From: Chitinibacter tainanensis DSM 15459
GTDB lineage: Bacteria > Pseudomonadota > Gammaproteobacteria > Burkholderiales > Chitinibacteraceae
Reading direction: 5' to 3'
DNA length: 64,000 bases
Assembly: GCF_000429785.1 (NCBI RefSeq)
Contig: NZ_AUCN01000009.1
Span: forward strand, 310,001 to 374,000
Of the stretch, positions 7,500-16,447 are shown one piece after another. Numbering within the stretch: position 1 is the stretch's first letter; each line of letters starts with the position of its first letter. The position numbers and the translations under genes are program-made. The notes under the pieces were generated by a model. It was not told the origin of the DNA. It saw nothing but the letters and a program-made list of their open reading frames with translations, and did no database searches.

Positions 7500-9473
7500 T
7501 TAGCGTTTGCCTTGCAGCAGCAAAGATTCTGCGCTGGCCAGATTTTCCGGTACACCCAGCAACACCAACACATCGCCGGAATTGAGCTGGAAATCATCAT
7601 CCGGCACAATCGGCGCGCTGTTTTTGCGGCGGATGCTGCGCACTTCCACCTCGATGCCGGCAAAATCCAGCTCTTTCAGCTGATGGCCAATCCCGAAGGC
7701 ATTTTGCGTGAGCTGGATCGTGTGCAGCCGCGCCTGTTGGCGGTCGCTTTCTTCGTTATCTTCGTGAGTGCCGCGGTAAAAGCCGCGAATCATCGAGTAG
7801 CGGGCCTCCCGCACTTCGCGAATGCGCCGTACCACTTTATTTAGCGGCACGCCCAGCAACATCATGGTGTGCGAAGCCAGCATCAGGCTGCCTTCCATAA
7901 TCTCGGCCACCACTTCGGCCGCGCCGGCGTTCTTGAGCAGATCAATATCGCTGTCGTCTTGTGTGCGCACAATCACCGGTAATTCCGGCCGCATCTGATG
8001 CACCACTTCCAGAATTTTCATCGCCGAGTGGGTGTCGGCATAGGTCACGATCAGCGCTCGGGCGCGCATGAGGCCGGCGGCGATCAGTACTTCGCGCTTG
8101 GCGGCGTCGCCAAAGACCACTGATTCACCCGCAGCGGCGGCTTCGCGCACCATTTCGGGGTCTAAATCCAAGGCGAAAAATGCAATGCCTTCCGAATGCA
8201 AAATCCGCCCCAGCGATTGGCCGCTGCGCCCATAGCCACACAAAATCACGTGCCCGTTAGCCGACATGCTGCGCACCGCAATCTGGTGCAGGTTCGCGGC
8301 CAGATTCATCCATTCCGAGCTCGCCAGCCGCAAGACAATTTTGTCGGAATGCTGGATCAAAAACGGCGTAATCAGCATCGAGATAATCACGGCTGCGATA
8401 CTGCTTTGCAAAATCTCGGTTGGAATAATCCCGTGTCCGGCCGCCAGCGCCAGCAATACAAAGGCAAATTCACCGCCTTGGCCCAGCGCAAAGCCAGTGC
8501 GCCACGCCGTGCCCGGCGCATTACCAAACAGCCGGGCAACCCCGGCAATCAGCGCAATTTTGCCGATGCTGAGGAAGACAATCAGCGCCAAGACTAATTG
8601 CCACTGTGTGAGCAGCACCATAGCATCCAGATTCATGCCGACGGTAATAAAAAATAAGCCCAGCAGCAGATCGCGGAAGGGGCGAATATCATCTTCAACC
8701 TGATAGCGGTATTCGGTTTCGGCAATCAACATGCCGGCCAGAAACGCGCCCAGTGCTAAAGAAAGGCCGGTGAGCTCGGTGAGCCAGGCAATCCCCAGTG
8801 TCACGAGCAAGATATTGAGCATAAATAGCTCGCTAGAATGCTGGCGTGCCACCAGCGTAAACCACGGGCGCATCAGTTTTTGCCCCAGCCACAGCAGTAA
8901 AGTAAGGACAAAAATGATCTTGAGGGCCGCGAGACCAATCGCCACCGCCAGCTCTTCAGCCGGCTTGCCCAGCACCGGGATCATAATCAGGAAGGGCACC
9001 ACTGCCAGATCTTGAAATAGCAAGATCCCAAAGGCATTTTGCCCGTGCGGGGCGTTGAGTTCGTTGCGGTCGGCCAAGAGCTTGGACACCATGGCGGTGG
9101 AGGACATCGCCAAGGCCGCCCCTAGCGCAAGACCAAGTTGCCAGGGCTGATTAAAGAAAGCGCACGCCAGCATCACCAGCAGCAAGACCCCCATCACTTG
9201 CGATAAACCTAGGCCAAACACCACGCGTTTCATGGCATTGAGTTTGGCAAGGTTAAATTCCAGCCCCAGCGTAAACATCAGGAAAATTACGCCGTATTCG
9301 GCCAGATGGGTGGCTTCTTCGCTCGATTCAATCAGCCCCAACGCATGGGGGCCGACGAAAATGCCAATCACCAGGTAGCCCAGCATGGGCGGCAGTTTGA
9401 TTTTGCGGCAGAACACCACCGTCAGAACGGCGATGGCGAGAAGAAATAAAAAATTATGCAGGGTAGAAGGCAT
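7500..9473 (-). CDS. Kef-type (CPA2) monovalent cation:proton antiporter with RCK domains
   Basis: The 657-residue product has an N-terminal CPA2 exchanger domain of roughly 12 transmembrane helices (about 1-385; LGYLVIGIFVGPHALGL near the start). A TrkA-N/RCK nucleotide-binding domain (about 405-525) contains the Rossmann motif HVILCGYGRSGQSLG, and a TrkA-C domain lies at the end (about 570-655). This architecture is that of KefB/KefC/YbaL transporters, which exchange potassium or sodium for protons under control of a ligand bound to the RCK domain. No glutathione-regulatory ancillary gene (KefF/KefG) is adjacent, so I do not assign kefB or kefC. It is monocistronic and runs opposite to its neighbours. 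Confidence 0.92.
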   Translation of the reverse strand: MPSTLHNFLFLLAIAVLTVVFCRKIKLPPMLGYLVIGIFVGPHALGLIESSEEATHLAEYGVIFLMFTLGLEFNLAKLNAMKRVVFGLGLSQVMGVLLLVMLACAFFNQPWQLGLALGAALAMSSTAMVSKLLADRNELNAPHGQNAFGILLFQDLAVVPFLIMIPVLGKPAEELAVAIGLAALKIIFVLTLLLWLGQKLMRPWFTLVARQHSSELFMLNILLVTLGIAWLTELTGLSLALGAFLAGMLIAETEYRYQVEDDIRPFRDLLLGLFFITVGMNLDAMVLLTQWQLVLALIVFLSIGKIALIAGVARLFGNAPGTAWRTGFALGQGGEFAFVLLALAAGHGIIPTEILQSSIAAVIISMLITPFLIQHSDKIVLRLASSEWMNLAANLHQIAVRSMSANGHVILCGYGRSGQSLGRILHSEGIAFFALDLDPEMVREAAAAGESVVFGDAAKREVLIAAGLMRARALIVTYADTHSAMKILEVVHQMRPELPVIVRTQDDSDIDLLKNAGAAEVVAEIMEGSLMLASHTMMLLGVPLNKVVRRIREVREARYSMIRGFYRGTHEDNEESDRQQARLHTIQLTQNAFGIGHQLKELDFAGIEVEVRSIRRKNSAPIVPDDDFQLNSGDVLVLLGVPENLASAESLLLQGKR

Positions 9474-9650
9474 GCAAGACGGCGCAATCGCGACATGAAT
9501 TCAAATTCGTTCTTGCTAATATACCGGCGCAGCATGTCTTGCGCATGAAATCCTGCCGTTAATTGGCCAGTTGGCACGTTCTTTGCGTTTTTCTTGCAAC
9601 GCCGCTGGGCGTGCGGGGCAGATTGGCATGGCAATTTGCCGCTTTGCCGG

Positions 9651-9678
9651 TTACAGAATGGGCTGGCTCTTTTATAAT
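9651..9678 (+). promoter_or_regulatory. Candidate promoter of kdsD
   Basis: TTACAG and a perfect TATAAT are separated by 16 nt and lie about 35 nt upstream of the kdsD start. This is a good sigma-70-type match and would drive the kds-lpt run. Confidence 0.55.
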
Positions 9679-9710
9679 CGCTGCTCATTTGTGCTTGAGC
9701 TTTCTTTAAG

Positions 9711-10673
9711 ATGACTGCTGCGCTTGCAACTGCCCACCGGGTATTGGCCATTGAGGCCCAAGCCATTACGGCACTGGCCCAGCGGCTGGATGAGCGATTC
9801 GCGGCGGCCTGTGCGCTGATTTTGCAGTGCCCGGGGCGGCTGGTGGTGATGGGGATGGGTAAATCGGGCCACATCGCCCGCAAGCTCGCGGCCACCATGG
9901 CCAGCACCGGTACGCCAGCGTTTTTTGTGCATCCGGGCGAGGCGGCGCATGGCGACCTCGGCATGATTACCCGGCAAGATGTGGTCTTGCTGCTCTCTAA
10001 TTCGGGCGAAAGCGACGAAGTGCTGGCGATTTTGCCCAGCTTAAAACGCCTAGCCGTGCCGCTGATCTGTATGACCGGTAACCCCTGCTCGACCATGGCG
10101 CGTGAGGCGCAAATTCACCTCGATGCCGGTGTGGCCGAAGAAGCGTGCCCGCTCAATTTGGCGCCCACCGCCAGCACCACGGCGGCATTGGCGCTGGGTG
10201 ACGCACTGGCTGTGGCCTTGCTGGAGGCGCGCGGTTTTCAAGCCGAAGATTTTGCGCTGTCGCATCCGGGCGGCTCGCTGGGCCGGCGTTTGCTGGTGCA
10301 TGTGCGAGATTTGATGCACGCAGGCGAGGCCTTGCCGGTGGTGCAGCATGATGTCACGCTGCGCGATGCGCTGATGGAAATTAGCCGCAAAGGCATGGGC
10401 ATGACCGCGATTGTGGACGAGGCCGGACAACTGTGCGGGATTTATACCGATGGCGATTTACGCCGCACCATTGATCGCGATATTGATTTGCGCACAACAC
10501 CGGTGCGCGAGGTGATGAGTCCAGCTCCGGTGACGATTGAAGCGCAGCGCCTAGCGGCAGAAGCCGCGGCAGTGATGGAGGCGCGCCGGGTGAATGGCCT
10601 GCTGGTGGTGGAGCAAGGCCGGCTGGTGGGTGCGATAAATATGCATGATTTGCTCAAAGCACGTGTGGTGTAG
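9711..10673 (+). CDS. kdsD: D-arabinose 5-phosphate isomerase
   Basis: The enzyme interconverts ribulose 5-phosphate and arabinose 5-phosphate, the first step of KDO synthesis for lipopolysaccharide. The 320-residue product has an N-terminal SIS sugar-isomerase domain (about 35-175; GMGKSGHIARK and LLSNSGESDE are the phosphosugar-binding turns) and two C-terminal CBS domains (about 205-320; IYTDGDLRR is visible). It is the first gene of the KDO/LPS-export run and has a good promoter upstream. Its TAG stop overlaps the first base of repeat copy b. kdsC follows after that repeat. Confidence 0.96.
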   Translation: MTAALATAHRVLAIEAQAITALAQRLDERFAAACALILQCPGRLVVMGMGKSGHIARKLAATMASTGTPAFFVHPGEAAHGDLGMITRQDVVLLLSNSGESDEVLAILPSLKRLAVPLICMTGNPCSTMAREAQIHLDAGVAEEACPLNLAPTASTTAALALGDALAVALLEARGFQAEDFALSHPGGSLGRRLLVHVRDLMHAGEALPVVQHDVTLRDALMEISRKGMGMTAIVDEAGQLCGIYTDGDLRRTIDRDIDLRTTPVREVMSPAPVTIEAQRLAAEAAAVMEARRVNGLLVVEQGRLVGAINMHDLLKARVV

Positions 10674-10721
10674 GGTATAGCCCGCTACGCCTATTAATAA
10701 ATAGATTTCAGACTGATACCC
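10673..10721 (+). repeat. 49-bp GGGTAT/ATACCC element, copy b
   Basis: Exactly 49 bp with intact GGGTAT and ATACCC ends. Its first G is the last base of the kdsD stop codon, and it ends 14 nt before the kdsC ATG. An internal CTATT/AATAG hairpin occupies the AT-rich centre. Confidence 0.85.
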
Positions 10722-10735
10722 CTTAAAGAGAAGCC

Positions 10736-11251
10736 ATGATTGAGCGTGCCAAGCAAGTCAAACTGATGATTTTTGACGTTGACGGTGTAATGACCGACGG
10801 CGGTTTGTACTATACCGATGCCGGTGAAGAGCTGAAGGCGTTTAATTCGCTGGATGGCCACGGTTTGAAAATGCTGAAAAATTCCGGCGTGAAGCTGGCG
10901 ATTATTACCGGGCGTAATTCACGCTTGGTAGAGCACCGGGCGCGTAATCTGGGGATTGATTTTCTGCATCAAGGCGCCCATGACAAACTGCAAACTTTCC
11001 AGAAGTTGCTCGCCGAAGCGGGCGTGAGCGCTGAAGAATGCGGGTATATGGGTGATGATGTGATTGATCTGCCCGTCATGCGGCGCGTGCACTTTGCGGT
11101 GGCCGTGCCGGCTGCGCCAGAGCTGGTACAACAGCACGCCCATTATGTGACGGGCCGCCAAGGCGGGCATGGCGCGGTGCGCGAAGTCTGCGAATTGATT
11201 ATGGCCAGCCAAGGTACACTGGATGCGGCTTTAGCGCCGTATCTGGCTTAA
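10736..11251 (+). CDS. kdsC: 3-deoxy-D-manno-octulosonate 8-phosphate phosphatase
   Basis: The enzyme removes phosphate from KDO 8-phosphate to give KDO. The 171-residue product is a small cap-less HAD phosphatase. Its catalytic motif FDVDGVMTDG has nucleophile D14 and general acid D16, and YMGDDVIDLPVM is the metal-binding motif IV. The length is typical of the tetrameric KdsC family. It starts after an AAAGAGAAG ribosome site and lies between kdsD and lptC, so the whole KDO-to-LPS-transport path is read in one direction. Repeat copy b fills most of the gap from kdsD. Confidence 0.96.
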   Translation: MIERAKQVKLMIFDVDGVMTDGGLYYTDAGEELKAFNSLDGHGLKMLKNSGVKLAIITGRNSRLVEHRARNLGIDFLHQGAHDKLQTFQKLLAEAGVSAEECGYMGDDVIDLPVMRRVHFAVAVPAAPELVQQHAHYVTGRQGGHGAVREVCELIMASQGTLDAALAPYLA

Positions 11252-11272
11252 TGGGCTGGTAGGGGAAAACGC

Positions 11273-11872
11273 TTGCGAAGTTTAACCATCTGGGCGCTGC
11301 CCCTTGTGTTGCTGCTGCTGGTTGGGGCGCTGATCTGGGGCTTGAGCCGGGCCGCGATTCAAACTGTCATTACGGTCGAGGCCGACCCCAATACCCCGGA
11401 TATGATTGTGAATCTGGCGGTATTGCAGCGCTTTGATGAGCAAGGGCAAATCCGCTCGACGCTGATCGCGCAGGAAGTGAAACACCTGCGGGCCAATGAC
11501 ACGCTGCTGTTTAAGCAGCCAAAGCTTACCCAGACTGAACCGGGCAAACCCAATATTGTGGTGACCGGCGTGCGGGCGAAAACCACTAACAAAGCGTCGC
11601 AGGTTTGGTTTGAAGATGCGACCGAACTACGCCGTGCGGCATTTGGCCAGCAAGCCGAATTGGTCGTGCGCAGTAGCGATGTGTTTTATGATCAGGCGAC
11701 CAGCATCGCCCGCGCTAGTACACCGGTGGTGGCGGATATGGGCCCGCATCATGCCGAAGCGGTGGGCTTTATCGCCGATAATGCTCAGCAAACTCTGAAT
11801 TTACTATCCAAAGTGAGAATGACATATGTCCCGACTGCTCGCGCTGCCCTTACTGGCACTGCTACTCGCTAA
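11273..11872 (+). CDS. lptC: LPS export protein LptC (TTG start)
   Basis: LptC is the inner-membrane-anchored periplasmic bridge that passes LPS from the LptBFG transporter to LptA. The 199-residue product has one N-terminal anchor helix (about 5-27) and then the beta-jellyroll repeat domain. The start appears to be TTG at 11273: it follows an AGGGGAAAA ribosome site at good spacing, it precedes the anchor helix directly, and no ATG is available before residue 45. The 3' end overlaps lptA by 47 nt in another frame. lptF and lptG are not in the window. Confidence 0.9.
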   Translation: MRSLTIWALPLVLLLLVGALIWGLSRAAIQTVITVEADPNTPDMIVNLAVLQRFDEQGQIRSTLIAQEVKHLRANDTLLFKQPKLTQTEPGKPNIVVTGVRAKTTNKASQVWFEDATELRRAAFGQQAELVVRSSDVFYDQATSIARASTPVVADMGPHHAEAVGFIADNAQQTLNLLSKVRMTYVPTARAALTGTATR

Positions 11873-12344
11873 TTCTGCGTGGGCCGAAACTGCCGACCGC
11901 GAGAAACCGATGAATATCGTGGCCGATAATTGTGTGATGGATCAAAAGACCCAGCAAAGCGTCTGTACCGGCAATGTGGTGGTGACGCAGGGCACGATGG
12001 TAATGCGGGCCGATAAACTGACCACCCGGCAAGATGAACAAGGCCATCAGTTTGCCCAGGGTGAAGGCCGCCCGGTGCGTTTCAAACAACGGCTGGATTC
12101 GGGCGAGCCACTGGATGCCGAAGCACTCCGCTTTGATTACGACGGTGCAAAGGGCTTTCTGGTGTTGATGGACAAAGCCTGGGTCAAGCGCAATCAGGAT
12201 TTGGTGGTGGGCGATAAAATCACCTACGACATGAATACCGAGTTTTACCAAGCGCAAAGTAAGGCGGGTGGTCGGGTGAATATCACGCTCAACCCGAAGA
12301 AAAAAGACGCCAGCCAGCCTACCAAGAAAGAAGTTAGCCAATGA
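11826..12344 (+). CDS. lptA: LPS export periplasmic protein LptA
   Basis: LptA forms the periplasmic beta-jellyroll filament that carries LPS to the outer membrane. The 172-residue product has a cleavable signal peptide (about 1-20, ending SAWA) and the OstA/LptA repeat domain (about 28-155; [22 protein letters not shown] and [14 protein letters not shown]). Its tail is Lys-rich. It overlaps lptC by 47 nt at its start and lptB by 4 nt at its end, so the three are translationally linked. The length is normal for the family. Confidence 0.95.
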   Translation: MSRLLALPLLALLLANSAWAETADREKPMNIVADNCVMDQKTQQSVCTGNVVVTQGTMVMRADKLTTRQDEQGHQFAQGEGRPVRFKQRLDSGEPLDAEALRFDYDGAKGFLVLMDKAWVKRNQDLVVGDKITYDMNTEFYQAQSKAGGRVNITLNPKKKDASQPTKKEVSQ

Positions 12345-13063
12345 GTACGCTCAAAGCCCAGCATCTACAAAAGTCCTACAAAAAACGCACGGTGGTGCGT
12401 GATGTGTCGCTCGAAGTCAGCAGCGGTGAAGTGGTGGGTCTCTTAGGCCCCAATGGTGCCGGTAAAACCACCAGCTTCTACATGATTGTGGGTCTGGTGC
12501 GCATGGATGAGGGCCGGATTGAGCTCGATGGTGTTGATGTTAGCCAGCAGCCTATTCACCAGCGGGCGCGTTTGGGCTTGGGTTATTTGCCGCAAGAGGC
12601 ATCGATTTTCCGCAAAATGACCGTGGCGGAAAACATTCAGGCCGTGCTGGAGCTGCATTACAAGGACAAAACCGAGATTGCCGAGCGACTCGATGCCTTG
12701 CTGCATGACCTGCATGTGGGGCATTTGCGCAACAGCAATGCTATGAGTTTGTCAGGCGGTGAGCGCCGCCGGGTGGAGATCGCCCGCGCGCTGGCTTCCA
12801 ACCCGCAGTTTGTGTTGCTAGATGAGCCATTTGCCGGGGTAGACCCGATTGCGGTGATTGATATTCAACGCATTATTGGCTTTTTGAAAGAGCGGGGCAT
12901 CGGGGTGCTGATTACCGATCACAATGTACGAGAAACCCTCGGGATTTGTGACCGCGCCTATATCATCTCTGAAGGGGCCGTGATGGCGGCTGGTAAACCG
13001 GCCGAGATTGTGAATAATGAAGATGTTCGCCGCGTGTATTTGGGCGAGCATTTCCGTATGTAG
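12341..13063 (+). CDS. lptB: LPS export ABC transporter ATPase LptB
   Basis: LptB is the cytoplasmic ATPase that powers extraction of LPS from the inner membrane with LptF and LptG. The 240-residue product carries all ABC hallmarks: Walker A GPNGAGKT (36-43), signature [15 protein letters not shown], Walker [13 protein letters not shown] and the switch histidine in LITDHNV. The LptB-specific end YLGEHFRM is present. Its ATGA overlaps the lptA stop. rpoN starts 18 nt downstream, the classical lptB-rpoN linkage. Confidence 0.97.
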   Translation: MSTLKAQHLQKSYKKRTVVRDVSLEVSSGEVVGLLGPNGAGKTTSFYMIVGLVRMDEGRIELDGVDVSQQPIHQRARLGLGYLPQEASIFRKMTVAENIQAVLELHYKDKTEIAERLDALLHDLHVGHLRNSNAMSLSGGERRRVEIARALASNPQFVLLDEPFAGVDPIAVIDIQRIIGFLKERGIGVLITDHNVRETLGICDRAYIISEGAVMAAGKPAEIVNNEDVRRVYLGEHFRM

Positions 13064-13081
13064 CATCACTGGCCGCAGTTT

Positions 13082-14473
13082 ATGAAGCAAAGTCTGCAGC
13101 TGCGCATGGCGCAGCAGCTCAACCTCACGCCGCAACTTCAGCAGTCGATCAAACTGCTGCAACTCTCTACGCTGGATTTCCAACAGGAAATCGAGCAGTA
13201 CCTCGCTGACAATCCGCTGCTCGAACGCGAAGACCATGGCCTGGATAGTGCCGATGCCAGCGAAGCCCAAGACACCAGTACTACCGAGCGTGATGATTTT
13301 GAAGATGATGGACTGCGCTGGGATGAGGTGCGTGGTAGCCAATCGTTTGATGATGATGACGAGCATGATCCCACGCTGCGGGTTGCCATTGAGCTTAGCC
13401 TGCGTGATCACCTGTTGGCGCAAGCTCGCTTGCTGGCTTTACCTGCCCGTGATTTTGCTTTGCTCACCATGCTTATTGAAGCGCTGGACGACGATGGCTT
13501 ATTGCCGGTGTCGCTAGAGGAGGTATTTGAGCAGCTGCCAGCGGAATTCGTCGCGGAGCTTGAGCTGGAAATGGCTGAGCTGCAGATCGCACATCAGCAT
13601 TTATTGCAGCTGGAGCCATTGGGCGTCGGCGCGCGCTCGCTGGGCGAGTGTTTATTGCTCCAGCTCAAACAATTGCCGCCCAGCCCTGCGGTAGAGTTAG
13701 CTAAACGGGTACTGCTAGAAGGCTTGGAATTACTTGCGGTACGGGATTTCACCCGTTTAAAGAAACTTTTGCAGTGCAATGAAGTCCAGTTAAAAGAAGC
13801 GCAGCAGATTATTCGTAGTTTGAACCCGCGTCCGGCGGCCAATTGGGGCGGCGAAACAGCCCGCTATGTTGTGCCAGATGTGTTGGTGCAAAAGGTGCGC
13901 GGCCGCTGGTCGGTACGGCTGAATCAGGCGGCGCAACCCAAGCTGAAAGTCAATGAGATGTATGCGCGGGTGTTGCAGGGGCAAGCCGGCGAGAGTTTGG
14001 CGGGCCAGCTGCAGGAGGCGCGCTGGTTGATTAAAAGCATTGAGCAGCGTGGCAATACCATTTTGCGCGTGGCGCAAGCGATTGTGGCGCGGCAGCAAGC
14101 GTTCTTTGAATATGGCGAAGTGGCGATGAAACCCTTGGTGCTACGGGACATCGCCGAAGAGCTGGATTTGCATGAATCCACCATCTCGCGGGTGACAACG
14201 CAAAAATTTATGCTGACACCCCGCGGGGTTTTGGAGTACAAATATTTCTTCGGTAGTCATGTTGAAAATGACAGCGGTGGGGAAAACTCGGCGACCGCGA
14301 TCAAAGCTTTGATCAAACAGCTGGTCCAGCAGGAAAATGCACAGAAACCGTTATCCGATAATGCTATAACGGAAGAACTCGCAAAGCAGGGTGTGGCAGT
14401 TGCGCGGCGCACCGTTGCTAAATATCGGGAGGCGTTAGGTATCGCGCCTGCCAGTCAGCGCAAAAGCCTGTAA
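13082..14473 (+). CDS. rpoN: RNA polymerase sigma-54 factor RpoN
   Basis: RpoN directs RNA polymerase to -24/-12 promoters that need AAA+ activators such as NtrC. The 463-residue product has the Gln/Leu-rich activator-interacting region I (about 1-50; QLNLTPQLQQSIKLLQLS), an acidic region II (about 55-110), the core-binding domain, a helix-turn-helix (DLHESTISRVTTQKF), and the RpoN box ARRTVAKYRE (441-450). It is the head of the classical rpoN-hpf-ptsN-hprK-rapZ cluster. Within this window the likely targets include glnA, which has a near-consensus -24/-12 site at 35295-35311. Confidence 0.98.
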   Translation: MKQSLQLRMAQQLNLTPQLQQSIKLLQLSTLDFQQEIEQYLADNPLLEREDHGLDSADASEAQDTSTTERDDFEDDGLRWDEVRGSQSFDDDDEHDPTLRVAIELSLRDHLLAQARLLALPARDFALLTMLIEALDDDGLLPVSLEEVFEQLPAEFVAELELEMAELQIAHQHLLQLEPLGVGARSLGECLLLQLKQLPPSPAVELAKRVLLEGLELLAVRDFTRLKKLLQCNEVQLKEAQQIIRSLNPRPAANWGGETARYVVPDVLVQKVRGRWSVRLNQAAQPKLKVNEMYARVLQGQAGESLAGQLQEARWLIKSIEQRGNTILRVAQAIVARQQAFFEYGEVAMKPLVLRDIAEELDLHESTISRVTTQKFMLTPRGVLEYKYFFGSHVENDSGGENSATAIKALIKQLVQQENAQKPLSDNAITEELAKQGVAVARRTVAKYREALGIAPASQRKSL

Positions 14474-14502
14474 TGGGCGCATAAAAACGAAGGAGCAATA
14501 AT

Positions 14503-14829
14503 ATGAACCTCAATATCAGCGGTCATCATCTTGAAGTTACTCCAGCTATCCGCGATTACGTGAGCAGTAAAATCGAACGCGTGATTCGTCATTTTGACAA
14601 CGTGATCGATGCAACGGTCATTCTGGCGGTTGATAAACTGCAGCACAAAGCCGAGGTTACTGTGCATGTCAGTGGTAAAGACATCCACATCGAATCGATT
14701 GAGGAAGACCTGTATGCCGCGATTGATGTCCTGATGGACAAACTGGATCGCCAGCTGGTCAAACACAAAGAAAAGCTCTCTTCGCATCGCAATGAGGCGC
14801 TGAAACATCAGGCGGTGGCCGAAGAATAA
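14503..14829 (+). CDS. hpf: Ribosome hibernation promoting factor (short HPF family)
   Basis: HPF binds the decoding centre of the 30S subunit and promotes ribosome dimerisation and dormancy in stationary phase. The 108-residue product is the short form: one beta-alpha-beta-beta-beta-alpha domain (about 1-100; MNLNISGHHLEVTPAIRDYV opens it) without the C-terminal dimerisation domain of long HPF. It starts after an AAGGAG ribosome site, 29 nt behind rpoN, and is followed by a strong terminator before ptsN. Confidence 0.96.
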   Translation: MNLNISGHHLEVTPAIRDYVSSKIERVIRHFDNVIDATVILAVDKLQHKAEVTVHVSGKDIHIESIEEDLYAAIDVLMDKLDRQLVKHKEKLSSHRNEALKHQAVAEE

Positions 14830-14849
14830 TTACGTTGCGTAGGCAATAC

Positions 14850-14881
14850 AACGGGAACGCCGCGAGTCGTTCCCGTTTTTG
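14850..14881 (+). terminator. Terminator after hpf
   Basis: An 8-bp stem (ACGGGAAC / GTTCCCGT) with a 10-nt loop and a T-run separates rpoN-hpf from ptsN. Confidence 0.85.
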
Positions 14882-14934
14882 TTTGCCCGCAAGGCAAGTA
14901 CAATAGCTCGACCATAAGGAAATACACCAACACC

Positions 14935-15408
14935 ATGAGCCTCATTACCAAAATCCTGCCAACCACCAATGTGTTTCTCGATCTGGATGTGGGAAGCAAG
15001 AAGCGGGTGTTCGAGCACGTGGGGATCGTGTTTGAAAATAGCCATGGCATCGCGCGTAGCGTGATCTTTGATAGCCTGTTTGCCCGCGAAAAACTGGGCT
15101 CCACCGGCCTTGGCCAAGGCGTGGCGATTCCACACGGGCGGATCAAAGGTCTGAAAGAAGCCACCGGCGCATTTGTGCGCCTGAAAGAACCGATTCCATT
15201 TGATGCCCCAGATAGCAAGCCTGTGGCTTTGATTTTTGTGCTACTGGTGCCCGCCAATGCTACCGATCTGCATTTGCAGATTCTGTCTGAGTTGGCGCAG
15301 CTGTTTTCCGACAAGCAGTTGCGTGAAGAGCTAAACACCATGACCGAAGCGCATCAGGTCTGGGAGCGGATCGCCAGTTGGGAGCCCTACGGCGCCGATT
15401 TTGCCTAA
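14935..15408 (+). CDS. ptsN: Nitrogen-PTS EIIA protein (PtsN/EIIA-Ntr)
   Basis: PtsN is the terminal phosphoacceptor of the nitrogen-related phosphotransfer chain. It regulates potassium transport and other functions rather than importing sugar. The 157-residue product has the PTS EIIA type-2 fold with the phosphorylated histidine H67 in GQGVAIPHGR. The length is normal. It sits between hpf and hprK in the usual betaproteobacterial order. A terminator follows the stop. The phosphodonors EI-Ntr and NPr are not in the window. Confidence 0.96.
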   Translation: MSLITKILPTTNVFLDLDVGSKKRVFEHVGIVFENSHGIARSVIFDSLFAREKLGSTGLGQGVAIPHGRIKGLKEATGAFVRLKEPIPFDAPDSKPVALIFVLLVPANATDLHLQILSELAQLFSDKQLREELNTMTEAHQVWERIASWEPYGADFA

Positions 15409-15460
15409 TTGACTCGGCCAGCTTGGCTGGACGCCAGCCACTGGCCTGCTTCATAATCAA

Positions 15461-15493
15461 AACTGCATCCATGTGCCGATGCAGTTTTTTTTT
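15461..15493 (+). terminator. Intrinsic terminator between ptsN and hprK
   Basis: A 9-bp stem (AACTGCATC / GATGCAGTT) with an 8-nt loop runs into a T-tract of seven more bases. The tract ends only about 10 nt before the hprK ATG. Confidence 0.85.
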
Positions 15494-15502
15494 GAGACCG
15501 GT

Positions 15503-16447
15503 ATGCCACAGATCACTGCCCGCCAGCTGTTTATTGATAACGCCGAAAAATTGCGCCTCACCTGGGTTGCCGGTCAATCTGGGGCAAATAATCTGCTCTC
15601 TAATGACGAAAGTGAGCAAAAGCCCTCATTGTCACTGGTTGGGCATTTGAATTTTGTGCACCCCAACCGGATTCAAGTACTCGGGATTGCCGAAGTCGCT
15701 TATCTCAATGCGCTTTCCCCTGAGGTGCAGCTCAGCAGTTTGAATCAGCTCTTTGGCAATGAAATGGCGGCCATGATTGTCGCTAATGGCCAAGTTGTAC
15801 CCGACGCTTTGCGCGATGCGGCCGAGCGTCATCATGTACCTTTGCTCACTAGCCCTGAGCAATCTCCGTATTTAATGGAGGTATTGCGCTACTACCTAAG
15901 CAAGGCGCTGGCTGTATCGACACACCTGCATGGGGTATTTATGGATGTTCTGGAGGTGGGCGTGTTGCTTACCGGTGAGTCATCCATGGGTAAATCCGAA
16001 TTGGCGCTCGAGCTGATTTCACGCGGCCATGGCTTGGTGGCCGATGATGTGGTTGAAGTGTATCGTACCAACCCGGAAACCTTGGAAGGGCGCTGCCCGC
16101 CGATGCTGCGCGATTTCTTGGAAGTGCGCGGGATTGGGGTGCTGAATATCCGCACCATTTTTGGTGAGACGGCGGTGCGGCCGAAGAAAACATTGAAATT
16201 GATTATCCATTTGGCCAAAGCCGGTGGTGAATCGCTGACACCGGTCGATCGGCTGCAGATGCAGGCGGCTACCCAGGCGATTCTGGATGTGCCGGTGCGC
16301 AAATTGGTGATTCCGGTAGCCGCCGGCCGTAATCTGGCGGTGCTGGTTGAATCGGCAGTGCGCAATTATATTTTGCAATTGCGCGGGATCGATTCTACGC
16401 GTGAGTTTATCGAACGCCACCAGAAATTCATGGAAATGGGGGAGTAA
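15503..16447 (+). CDS. hprK: HPr kinase/phosphorylase
   Basis: HprK phosphorylates and dephosphorylates the regulatory serine of HPr-type proteins. The 314-residue product has the N-terminal domain (about 1-130) and a C-terminal kinase domain with Walker A GESSMGKS (158-165) and the family signature [10 protein letters not shown] (about 208-217). An earlier ATG at 15473 lies inside the terminator hairpin, so the ATG at 15503 is preferred; it follows GAGACC. rapZ begins directly after its stop. No ptsH gene is adjacent, so the HPr substrate must be encoded elsewhere. Confidence 0.95.
   Translation: MPQITARQLFIDNAEKLRLTWVAGQSGANNLLSNDESEQKPSLSLVGHLNFVHPNRIQVLGIAEVAYLNALSPEVQLSSLNQLFGNEMAAMIVANGQVVPDALRDAAERHHVPLLTSPEQSPYLMEVLRYYLSKALAVSTHLHGVFMDVLEVGVLLTGESSMGKSELALELISRGHGLVADDVVEVYRTNPETLEGRCPPMLRDFLEVRGIGVLNIRTIFGETAVRPKKTLKLIIHLAKAGGESLTPVDRLQMQAATQAILDVPVRKLVIPVAAGRNLAVLVESAVRNYILQLRGIDSTREFIERHQKFMEMGE

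Noticed and set aside
14840-14850. GGCAATAC before the hpf terminator, like the right end of copies c and j
   Set aside because: The left end would fall in hpf coding sequence with no GGGTAT there.
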